Of a stretch of 64,000 nucleotides of DNA, positions 1 through 9,499 are shown in pieces. The position numbers and the translations under genes were made by a program. How positions within the stretch are numbered: the first letter of the stretch is position 1; the number at the start of each line of letters is the position of its first letter. Source of the stretch: Congeria kusceri (Eukaryota > Mollusca > Bivalvia > Myida > Dreissenidae); NCBI GenBank assembly GCA_027627225.1, contig CM051034.1, positions 19,652,480 through 19,716,479 of the forward strand, read 5' to 3'. Under the pieces are notes generated by a model that did no database searches, was not told the DNA's origin, and was given only the letters and a program-made list of their open reading frames with translations.

Positions 1-47
1 AACCTATTGATGACGAGCTCAGATACTGCTACGCCCAGATAGAGCAG

Positions 48-1124
48 TTGAGGCTAGAAAATGAACAGATGAGACAGAAAGCTGGCAGCCTTGAGACTAG
101 ATCAGAGTGTGGGTTTAGCATGCCCAGACTTAAGAGATCTGATGACGACATGCTATCATCGCAGCATAATCAAGTTATTGGGACACACCCAGCTCCTGTG
201 GTCTCAAGCCCCGCTAATGTGGCCTCAGGACAACCACAGCGTGAACAACCAACCAAAGTTGGTCATGGAGATGCACCACCCGGTAATAAAGGTACAGTGA
301 TGAGGCCTGCTACATTTGATGGGACCGGCTCATGGACCGACTACAAGGCCCACTTTGATGCTTGTGCCAAGCTTAATGAATGGTCCTATGAAAAGAAAGG
401 TTTATACCTTTCTGTATCACTTCGTGGCCAAGCACAGGGAGTCTTTGGCAACCTAGCATCAGGTTCCACAGACTATGATGGTCTTGTAAAAGCTTTGGAG
501 GAAAGGTTTTCCCCTCCTAACCAGAATGAACTCTACCGAGTTCAGCTACGAGATAGGCGTCAAAAAGCTTCAGAGTCAATGGCTGAGTTGGGACAAGATA
601 TACGCAGATTAACTAATCTGGCTTATCTTACAGCACCGAGTGACGTGAAAGAAACACTTGCTAAGGAGCAATTTATTGAAGCTTTAGTCAAATCTGATAT
701 GAGACTTAAGATAAAACAGTCTCGTCCAAAGGACCTAAACGATGCAGTTCAGCATGCAGTCGAGCTCGAATCATTCTAGAGATCAGAGGCCAAACCAACA
801 AATGCTATTATTAATGCATCAGACACTTCGGACATGAAAACACTTCTCTCCAAGATAGAAACAATGGAAAAGAATGTTGCTCAATTAAAGGGTCAGCATT
901 ATCAATACAGAGGCCGAGGTCGAGTCCGAGGATACGGAAGAGGTCAAAGTTTTCATGGTGGAAGAAATAGCTATCAGAAGAACTCCTTGAAGAACAGAAA
1001 TCAGAATTATCACAACTGTTGGTATAACAAAAACCAGAGAAAAGACGACAACAATCAGAGACAGAATAATACAGACACGAAGGAGCATGATACCCAGATG
1101 GGTCATAATAAAGACAAGCCATGA
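48..1124 (+). pseudogene. gag: gypsy gag polyprotein, split by a stop codon
   Basis: The structural capsid-like protein of the retrotransposon. Residues from about 85 onward (ATFDGTGSWTDYKAHF, then a helical RFSPPNQNELYRVQL segment) match the retrotransposon gag core. The frame is closed by TAG at 777-779 but continues in the same frame from 780 to 1124 into an Arg/Gly-rich and Asn/Gln-rich basic tail (RGRGRVRGYGRG) expected to bind RNA. Only one Cys is visible in the tail, so the usual zinc knuckle is degenerate or absent. The first ATG is near the left edge, so the true start may lie outside the window. Confidence 0.85.
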
Positions 1125-1494
1125 CGTCAAACCAAAACAACCAGTTTCTTATGCTGGACGTCAAACATCTGGATTATACGCTCAAGGACATATTGAAGGC
1201 ATCGAAGTAGACTGTCTCATGGACACCGGTGCCTCAGTATCTTTGATGTCAAGCATGGTCGGGAACTCTCAGAAAGATTGTCTTCCAATGCTGAGCTTTT
1301 CAGACAATATAGTCTCAGCATCAGGGGATAATATCACCATACTCGGAAAGACGCGTGTTCCTCTTCACCAGGAGAATACTGTAAGTTACATAGATATGCT
1401 TGTAGCTGAGATTGATGCTGATATTATGTTAGGTTTAGATTTTATGGAGAAACAACATGTCTCCTTTGACTTAAGGGTGAAATCTGCAAGGTGA
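1087..1494 (+). pseudogene. gypsy aspartic protease domain
   Basis: A retropepsin-like protease that would cleave the gag-pol product. The catalytic motif DTGAS is at residues about 46-50, and the flap and C-terminal strand ends in ADIMLGLDFM, the ILG-like signature. It is in a different frame from gag (frame 1 versus frame 0), which in gypsy elements can reflect programmed frameshifting, but here it may simply be decay. It terminates at 1492-1494 before RT begins. Confidence 0.85.
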
Positions 1495-1643
1495 ATGGAT
1501 TACCAATTCATCTTCATCGCGTTGACAAAATCGGCTGCTACAGGATAACGGTGGCACATTCAATTCAGATACCACCGAAGAGTGAGATCATTGTTCAAGG
1601 CAAAATTGCTAGAACACCATTTTTGCAAGTGAGTTTGGTCTAG

Positions 1644-2957
1644 TTGAGCCCATCACTGAGCCAAATAAAGAAAGTATCGGGCTTGTTGCTCGATCATTGG
1701 TTAAAATTTGTAAGTCCTGTCTCTTCAATCGAGTGTGAAAGACCAGAAAGTAGACAAAAGCACATTGACGTACCTGATTATTGGCATGATCTTTTTACCA
1801 GTGCAACTGAAGGGATGAAACCGCATGAGCAACAGCAAGTTGCAAAACTACTCAAGAAATTTGGGCATGTGTTCTCCTCCTCAGAACACGACATAGGAAC
1901 CACGGGAGTCATAAGGCATCAAATACCAACGGGTGATGCAACTCCAATTCGTCAGCCCATGCTTAGAGTTCCATTTTGCATATAAGACGAAGTTGACAAA
2001 CAAGTTGATGACGTGTTTAAGCATGATATCATCCAGCCATATTCCAGTCCCTGGTCCAGCAGGGTTGTTCTGTATTGACTATAGGCGACTCAATGACGTC
2101 ACACCCCAAAACGCGTATCCCTTGCCCAGGATAGACGCGTCCATTGATCAGTTATCAGGGTCAAAATGGTCTCCTGCTTAGACCTTAGCTCAGGCTACTG
2201 GAAGGTGGACGTAGACCCACAAGATGTGCCAAAAACAGCATTTGAGGCACGAAAAGGTCTGTTTCAGTTCCGCAAAATGCCATTTGGGTTATGCAATGCT
2301 CCTGCGACGTTCGAAAGACTGATGGAGACGGTCTTGTCCAGTCTGCATTGGCAAATATGCCTGATATATCTCGACGACATTATTGTGGTCGGAAAATCAT
2401 TGGATGAAATGACTTCAAACTTGGATCAGGTGTTTTAGAGGTTTGAGGCATTCAGCCTCAAGCTGAAGCCAAATAAATGCCAGCTGTTTCAGAAAGAGGT
2501 GGAATACCTTGGTTTCATAGTAGGTGTAAATGGAGTTCACATTGATCCGAAGAAGACTGAGTGCATACTTAATTGGCCCGAACCAACTTGTGTCAAGGAT
2601 GTACGCTCATTCCTCGGCCTGTGTGGTTATTACAGGAGATTCATGTATAACTACTCCGGAATAGCAAAACCACTCACACAGCTCACTGAGAAGAACAGAA
2701 GATTTGAATGGACCGAGGAATGTCAAAAAGCATTCAGGAAACTCAAAGAGTCTCTTACCTCGGTACCGTTGTTAGCTCATCCTGATTTCACAAAGACATT
2801 CATCCTTGACACAGATGCTAGTGACACAGCAATAGCAGCAGTTCTGTCACAGAAGATTGCTGGTAGAGAACATGTTATAGCGTACGCCAGTAGAACAGTC
2901 ATACTGATACTACTGGTGAAAACTGAAAAGATTCACAGGATAGCGATCATGCACTAA
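1644..2957 (+). pseudogene. pol: gypsy reverse transcriptase plus N-terminal RNase H
   Basis: RT motifs are spread over three frames. [11 protein letters not shown] is at about 2070-2100 and the motif A segment [14 protein letters not shown] at 2172-2215. MPFGLCNAPATFERLM follows at 2277-2325 and the catalytic YLDD is at 2368-2379. The segment usually found between the lysine-rich linker and CIDYRRL is missing near 2055-2065. TAG at 2436-2438 interrupts the thumb, and the same frame resumes with YLGFIVGVNGVHIDP and the connection FLGLCGYYRRF. RNase H starts with LDTDASDTAIAAVL (first catalytic Asp) but is lost after YASRT near 2897, so the remaining catalytic residues are deleted. Confidence 0.92.
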
Positions 2958-3149
2958 CTCTTGTGAAAGGTTGGCTGGAGAAGGGAAAACAGCCTTCTTT
3001 TCAAGAAATCCGAGGAGAAGGTTTTCATGTCAAGTCTTTTTGGAATCAGTATGATTGACTTAAACTCAGAGATAAAATATTAGTTCGAACGTGGGAAGAT
3101 CTTGACCTTCATGATACAGCATACCAAGTTGTTGTCCCATCTAAAAAAG

Positions 3150-3835
3150 ACTAGATGTTCTGAAGATCTGTCATGATGTTCGGACAGCCGGACATCTTGG
3201 CATCAAGAAAACTTTGCAGAAAGTACGAAGACGATTCTATTGGCCAGGATTACAAAGTGATATATGGGTGTACATTTCCGGTTGTGAGAAGTGTCTTAAA
3301 CGCAAAGGGCCAATACCAAATAATCGTGCTCCGACGCAGACTGTACGGTCTGGTTATCCCATGGAAAGAATAGCAATAGATATTCTAGGGGAATTGCCAG
3401 AAATTGAAGATGGGAACAGATACATTCTGGTTATAGCAGATTACTTTACAAAGTGGACCGAATGTTTCCCGATTCCAAACATGGAGGCAAAGACAGTTGC
3501 TCAGATTCTTGTTAAGCAAGTTATCTGCAGGTTTGGCACACCCGCTAAGATTCACTCAGACCAAGGTCGTCAATTCGAAAGCAAGCTATTTCAAGAGATG
3601 TGTCAGTTTCTGGACATTGACAAAACCAGAACAACACCATACCGCCCGCAATCAGATGGGATGGTAGAGCGCTGAAATCGCACACTTGCGGCGATGTTGA
3701 GTGCATTCGTTGATGAGAACCAACGAGATTGGGACCGACACAAACCCTATCTCATGATGGCGTATCGTGGCTCAGAACACGAAACCACAGGCGCAAGCCC
3801 AAATCTAGCAATGCTAGGCAGAAACATCAACATTT
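3150..3835 (+). pseudogene. gypsy integrase, stop codon inside, C-terminus missing
   Basis: The DDE integrase that would insert the cDNA. The N-terminal HHCC zinc finger is visible (CHDVRTAGHLGIKK ... GCEKC) from about 3155 to 3295. The catalytic core follows: first Asp in IAIDILGELPE, second in IHSDQGRQFES, Glu in DGMVER. A TGA at 3673-3675 directly follows MVER, after which the same frame continues NRTLAAMLSAFVDENQRDWD up to about 3830. The chromodomain or C-terminal region and the 3' LTR are absent. Confidence 0.92.
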
Positions 3836-3840
3836 TATAT

Positions 3841-5130
3841 ATGCTCATCGGTTAATTAAGGATTATCTAATGAAATTAAAACAATATATTCAACAACACA
3901 GAACATGATTCATAAACTGTAATGTATACTTCGAGAAGCCGGAACATACACGGCAAGAAACTTTATTAACTAGTACATTTCTGTTCGAAGTATGCACGCG
4001 CCTAAATATGTTAAAATATTTATGGCTAGATAATTCTGGTTGAGGTGTAAAGAATACATGTATGTCCACAATGAAGTTTGGCAAGCATCTCGCCTTTTCA
4101 ACTGTACACTGTCAGTTTACCCTACACTGACCAGCAGGCGAGCGAGCGTATGGCCATTTCACCCTCTATATAGACTATCCCTCTGGTAGGAGAATTGTCT
4201 TAGATACAACTGATGTTTATAGAATCGCTGTGTCTATTGTGTACGAATATAAAAGAAAACACTCACAGGTAAAAAGTGTGCTCATTAACATCGTTGCAAA
4301 TAATCAAATGTATTGCTTTTAAACATGTCAAATGTCATGTCCTATCATTTAAATAACGTTGCGCATATACGAAAGCTCTTATTTTGTGCAAACTGTTATA
4401 CCCTCATTGAATGTGCCATAAGTATTCCAACCTGTAACGAATTCGTCTGCTATATTGTTGGGATGTAGCTGCTACTAATTTATGACTAGTGTAGTGGGAA
4501 TTTATCGTAAATTAGCCGATGGAATGTTAAGATTTATTCATTCGGGACTACTGGCGGGAAATGTTCACAACATTTGATTTGATATTCAGGAAGGTCAAAA
4601 GTTTCGTTAATAGCTACGCCTAAAAATAAGGAATGTCAATTGATCATGCTACATAAATATTCAAAACGGATATATGTGTAACTTGTGGATTTTCACTAAT
4701 AGTTTACTTAGCTATCGCATGTAGGACTAGATCAGTACGTCACACACTACACACAGACTAAATCATACTATACCCTTTTAGAACATATCGTTATATTACT
4801 TAATGTGACTTCTAAAACATTTAAAATAAATATGTCTGCTTTTTAAGTTTCATAAGAATTCTTAAATAAGGATTATCAAAGTAAAATATCCAAGGTAAGG
4901 CAGCACACAAAATAATGCGTTCCAGGCAATTCATGCATCGAGTATGGTAATCGGTTCATATACGGTCAGCTATATTAGTGTATTTCTTTCCGAGGCATGC
5001 CGATGCATTTAAATGATTAAGAGTTTTTATGGCTGAATTAAATAAATTGTTAATTTGAAAATATTATGTCGAATATTTTGTAAAAATTCTTGCCTATTCA
5101 TTGGTTTAGTTTAAAACACAGACGACTGAC
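3841..5130. other. Intergenic AT-rich DNA, no gene seen
   Basis: There are only short unsupported ORFs on both strands. I see no coding signature, RNA gene or clear repeat unit here. Confidence 0.6.
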
Positions 5131-5135
5131 CTTAA

Positions 5136-5421
5136 AAAGACTATGTCAACGAAAAATTGGCTGCCTATTGCACTATAAATTATATTATTTGGTAGAAATG
5201 CGCTTTAACAAGGCATGTACATTTAATAAATAAAAATAATTCAATACACAATAAGATATTTGATAAAAACAAATTTGCAAAAAAGCCTGAAAAAATTAAA
5301 AAAAAAACCAAGTGGGTATCGAACTCACGACTTAGGAGCCATACAAAGAAATGACACTAGACAGCGCTTTAACAAACTGCGCTATCATGCTTGGTAAGGA
5401 GTCTGACGTCAAAATGCCCTA
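5136..5421 (-). repeat. TTAA-type repeat family A, copy A1, with tRNA-like module
   Basis: It starts just after TTAA at 5132-5135 with a terminal sequence (AAAGACTATGTCAACGAAAA) shared with copies at 32702-33196 and 48771-49135. On the minus strand 5316-5400 is tRNA-like. It has an A box (TAGCGCAGTTTGTTAAAGC), a B box (GAGTTCGATACCC) and ends that could pair (ACCAAG with CTTGGT). The far end is cut near 5421 at a GACGTCAAAAT segment. It is not a functional tRNA gene because the anticodon arm is poor. Confidence 0.7.
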
Positions 5422-6044
5422 GAAATACACACCGTCAATGCTGTGGGGGCGAAATGTATCTGTTACAATCTTTACAAGAATGTACCTCTTAATTTGAATC
5501 AGGGACTTCATATTCACTGCAAAACGTGTATATACGTATTGAACATGAACAAACATTGTTACTGTCTCCTGTGGAGAGAGATATTGCAATATTATAGAGT
5601 GCCGCCTATGAAGGCTTCACACAATAATTATTTTATTCTGTGAATGAATATTAGATTATGTTCATGACATACAATGAGAAAATTTGTTCATAATTATGCT
5701 CAGTTCTAGAGTGTATGTCGTGGTTCTGTTTATTACTTTATTTTACACGCTTGTACAAACAATGCTGTATATAGTTTAATCCCCAAACTTATGCAACCAC
5801 TATTGGAAGACATTAAACCATTGTTGTAAGTTTGCATTACCTAAAATCCTCCTGCGCAAAACAATTGACCAAAAAATAATGGTATTCAATTTTACCGCTG
5901 CATAATTAACTTTTCGCGCCTAATTTATAGCTTTTCATAGTTCCACATTTACAAAAAAAAATAGGTCAACAGTGATTTTAAACAGCTAAGCAGAGAAAGA
6001 ATATCGCTGTTTTTTTAACGATTTAAAATACTGTTTATCAAGTC
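5422..6044. other. Intergenic AT-rich DNA, no gene seen
   Basis: One 66-codon ORF (5443-5643) has no recognisable content. Nothing else can be supported. Confidence 0.55.
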
Positions 6045-6500
6045 AGCTTTGATTAATTGAATAGCCAGATGTGTGGTTGAAATATATAATATATATTTGG
6101 TTTAACTGGAAAAACAACTCCTTTATATTTCAAATCAAGTTTTATGCAAGTGTATGCATATATTATATCCTTTATGAGATAATAAACATGTACATAAACC
6201 AAATGTGTTTTATTAACTGTTAATACTGTACAACCAATGTATCATACAGCACAATAACATTACACGAAACGGAATTTGAAGGACTATAAATCTGTATCTG
6301 AAGAGACACGTCGATTCACATGTCCTTCATTTAAAGCCATTTGAAGCCAGTTACATACGCCACATAGTCAAATACTGAAAATACGAAACGGATACAAACT
6401 ACAAAATACAAATCTGGTGTCACCGCCTTAAAACGGTCAATACGACGTTTTGGAAATCGCCTTACCTCACACAATAATATTTTCCCTAACACATGACATA
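6045..6500 (+). repeat. Dispersed repeat family C, copy 1
   Basis: 6065-6335 and 6405-6490 match, in inverted orientation, 28085-28340 and 27650-27720. Shared landmarks are the stretch around TATATCCTTTATGAGATAA, the TGTATCATACAGCACAATAAC segment, and GGTGTCACCGCCTT. It is uninterrupted here, whereas copy 2 is split by another repeat. Confidence 0.65.
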
Positions 6501-6769
6501 AATGAAAAATAAATACATATGAGTAGGCTGTCGGTATTGATCCGCATTGTTGAGCAGACCGCATTTGCCCTTTCAGTCGCCGTATAGAAGTATTGTTTTA
6601 TAACATTCATTAAAGGAGTACGAGCTCTGAATAAACTCTCTGTTGAACATACTTTGCTTTCAGAATTGAAGTATATTAACACAAATATAGTTTGCCATGC
6701 CTTAAAAACTTCTGTAAAAAAAAGTATACTATTATGCATTATGTTAGTAAAATCTTTATAAAAAAAAAG

Positions 6770-7124
6770 AGAACAAAAATATATCTCCCACATCGGGACT
6801 CGAACCTACGACATCCGGATTAAAAGTCATACGCGCTAACCACTCGGCAAGTCTGATTGACACACGTGTCCGTGTAATGTTTACTTTGTATAAGCGATTG
6901 ACGCGTGTTCAACAATTTCAACTAAAACGACAGTAACTCTCCAAATGTTCGATCTTTTCGCGTTATAAACGCTTTATAATTGTATCCATTTCAACATATA
7001 AATACTCATAAACGAAACGTTAGATCCAACATATATGTTCCTTTTTATGCACTATTCTAGTATTTTTGGTATCTGTGATAAAAATCTGAAAACTATCAAC
7101 TAGTTAATTTGTGAGCAAATCCCT
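6770..7124 (-). repeat. tRNA-derived SINE-like repeat family S, copy 1
   Basis: On the minus strand 6785-6855 reads as a tRNA-like head. It has the A box GCCGAGTGGTTAGCGCG, an anticodon-loop-like GACTTTTAATC and the B box GTAGGTTCGAGTCCC. The body continues to about 7124, next to TTAA (7125-7128). The same head plus 7040-7124 body recurs at 27725-28075 in the same orientation. I treat it as a Pol III-type SINE and not a tRNA gene because the aminoacyl stem does not close well. Confidence 0.6.
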
Positions 7125-7128
7125 TTAA

Positions 7129-8714
7129 CACAACCAACCGATGCAGTTTTTCACAACACCATTCTAGAATTATAATGCACCACGGAAGTATTATTATACT
7201 AATTTGCGCCATATCGTATTAAAACGCCAAATTATCTGAAATTATATTGTGTTTCAAATTTTGCATTGGACAGCAATGCTTTGTGTAATAATAACGTATA
7301 TCTATGACATTCAGTTTTCTACTATATGTACGTAGATATTTTGTTCAGTGTCCAATACGTTGGATATCTGTTTACCTGTTTGCTAAAAGCATCTTTGCGC
7401 AAATATTTATCATCGGAATTTCGATTATTTCGATTATTTTTTGTACTGCACTGTACCGTATAGGCCTACTGCAGCGTGCCCAAACTCCTCGGTTTACAGT
7501 TACTGATCAAATGTCTGCGCGTAGGTTGCAATGTGCCATGCCGTAAAAGTACTTGAGTGAATTTCTGAGTTTGTCTACTTTCCATTTAATTATATGAATA
7601 AGTGCAAACGAAAGTCCACTGTGTTGTTTTTGACGTGTTTATCATATATAACATAAGTTTTGCTTTATTGGTCAGCCTTGCCATATCGTGTAACGGAGCA
7701 TACTGCAATGATGTAATGATACATAATTAACATATACTTCATGCTATTCACATTAACTTGCTACATAGGATATATGGAATGCCTGAAACAGTTGTTTTGC
7801 GCAAATAGCGCCTTCCACCTACAAGGTCATGTCATGTGTAAAAGTAACTGAACGTCTAAATGTGGTGCATGCTTCTGCATAAATATGATAACCAGATACT
7901 TTTCATGAAAATTTACTAATTTTCAAGAAAAATCATCAACATTTCACATTAAAATATATACGCAGTATTTATAAAACGTTTTTGTCTACTCCACTTTTGG
8001 TCACCATTGAACATTGAAACTTTCACGTGAGTGCCTTGAACTGCATACGATAACTATTTAAAGATCGCAATTAAAAATAAAAGTTTGGTAAGTTTCCTAA
8101 ACAACATAATAACTATATCTAGTTGGCCAAAAGTGTTTAACTTTTCATGGACATATTATTTTTTAGCGATAACTAAAATTATTTCGCTAAATAAAATACT
8201 CATTATCTTATTCAGTTAGTCGAACATTGCTACATTAACAAACACCATAAAGCTGTGAACACACTCTAGTAAATTCTGAGAATAATTTAGAGTAAACTAA
8301 TTTTTTACCTTTCTTATCTTCGTGTAAGTATAAGATAATGTCACGCCAGCTGTATTGGCGGAAGAGAAACTTTTATGAAATAACTCCTGTTCTTTGCTTG
8401 TGATCTAAAATCGGGTTGCGGAATAATTTATCCGATGTAACGATTGGATAATCGGCGTATTAGTCTGATCACATATGAAATAGAATAATGACATGTGTTT
8501 GGCCTTAATAACGCCTTACAAATTCAATACATAACTAAGTGTAGTACACTAATGTAATCACTATACTGGCAGAAATTATCAATTTTATAATCATCTGCGT
8601 AATTGTATGCTTATGTGGAACGCCATTTTCTCACTAAAACAGCTGCTGTATATATTAACCTTGTACATAGTATGCTCATAGCTGTTCCTTTGTACATAAA
8701 GCGTAATACTGCTT
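7129..8714. other. Intergenic AT-rich DNA, no gene seen
   Basis: No coding, RNA or repeat signature that I can support. Two short ORFs (7304-7546 and 8611-8808 minus) lack any recognisable domain. Confidence 0.55.
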
Positions 8715-8955
8715 TGTAAGGAAACGTTTGTACACTATGGTTATGCAAAATACTCACAATTCTGATGTCAAAATGTAAACATAAAAAGGGCCAAACAAAC
8801 ACGATCAATGTTAGAATTTTTTTTCTCAGAATGCTAAGACTTTTCCCATTATATATACCTTATCTTAACCTTCATTATATGCCATTATTAATATCTTACT
8901 TTCAGATTTTTTAAAGAAATTACCCCATTTCGGACCTTTTCGTTGACATCCAATT
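8715..8955 (+). repeat. TTAA-type repeat family A, copy A2, truncated
   Basis: It aligns with 48915-49130 and, reversed, with 32702-32930. Landmarks are the ACTATGGTTA ... CTCACAATT segment, GGCCAAACAAACACGA, ATTATATATACC, TTCAGATTTTTTAA and a terminal CTTTTCGTTGACA. The tRNA-like half and the TTAA end are missing. Confidence 0.6.
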
Positions 8956-9150
8956 TTGCATAATTACACTTCCGCAACCGTTTTGAAGCATCACTATAAA
9001 ATGATGGGTGAGACATTCCATTAACAATAACCATTTTAAGGAAACTTTGTATCTAGAAACCAAACTAAGTATTTTTTTAAACAATATAGCAAACGTTTTG
9101 TGTAGTTCATGAAATAAAAAAAAAAGTTTTGCACCCTTGAGCATCAGTCG
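8945..9150 (-). pseudogene. Reverse transcriptase C-terminal remnant (GxPMGTN-type RT family)
   Basis: On the minus strand two overlapping frames give FKKILSLVSRYKVSLKWLL and then NGMSHPSFYSDASKRLRK. The same pair appears uninterrupted at 44577-44770 as YSVLVSKCNVSLKWLL and NGISHPSFYSDILKRVRK. From memory of the family, this ISHPxFYGDxVYKxRR block sits about 200 residues after a GIPMGTN catalytic-region motif in a widespread invertebrate RT family. One frameshift separates the halves, so it is dead. Confidence 0.6.
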
Positions 9151-9490
9151 TATTTGTTTTGAACAACCCTAGTACACAGTTGTTTTGCGTTGCCATTTAA
9201 AAACCAGTCTAATCCGCCAACATCCGGGCAAAAAAACCCGGAAGTTATCATGGATTGTAATTGATCCCTAATCGCTAGGTTTTCTGCTTTTGAATTTGAC
9301 AAAAATAGAGATAAGCTACATCCTTGATTAAAGTAAGCTGTAAATTCTGTTTGTGGTTATCACATGGTCCCAATGAGGCGTAAAAGCCTTCACGGTGGAC
9401 TTAAACTGCACATACTGGCACTGAATTAATTAATGCTGCTCGTAAACTTAATAAAACGTAAAAAAGTAAATCAAATCTAGTATTCTACAG
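9151..9490. other. Intergenic region upstream of the Cys-module gene
   Basis: No gene is seen. It is the presumed distal promoter region of the gene starting near 9525, and I find no further motif I can defend. Confidence 0.4.
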
Positions 9491-9491
9491 C

Positions 9492-9499
9492 TATATAAA
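9492..9499 (+). promoter_or_regulatory. TATA box for the Cys-module gene
   Basis: TATATAAA lies about 30 bp before the likely transcription start and about 60 bp before a strong 5' splice site (CCCAAG|GTGAGT at 9555/9556). The spacing fits a TATA promoter with a short noncoding first exon of about 9525-9555. No ATG occurs between the box and the splice site. Confidence 0.6.

Larger units (their letters stand above)
1..3840 (+). mobile_element. Ty3/gypsy LTR retrotransposon, degenerate, 5' end outside window, no 3' LTR seen
   Basis: The order gag, aspartic protease, reverse transcriptase, RNase H, integrase on one strand is that of Metaviridae (Ty3/gypsy). The copy is dead. It has an in-frame TAG in gag (777-779), frame changes between gag and protease and around 1930-2170, an in-frame TAG after the RT catalytic motif (2436-2438), a deletion through RNase H (about 2900-3150), and an in-frame TGA in integrase (3673-3675). 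Similarity stops near 3835 inside the integrase C-terminal part, and I see no LTR, polypurine tract or primer-binding site in the window. The clade is not determined. Confidence 0.93.

Noticed and set aside
811..1164. Minus-strand ORFs opposite gag
   Set aside because: Antisense shadow of the gag basic tail.
5316..5400. tRNA gene (minus strand)
   Set aside because: A and B boxes and end pairing are present, but it has no proper anticodon arm and sits inside a dispersed repeat.
6785..6855. tRNA-Lys gene (minus strand)
   Set aside because: The anticodon loop looks Lys-like but the acceptor stem does not close and the D-arm is of another type; the sequence recurs as a repeat at 27755.
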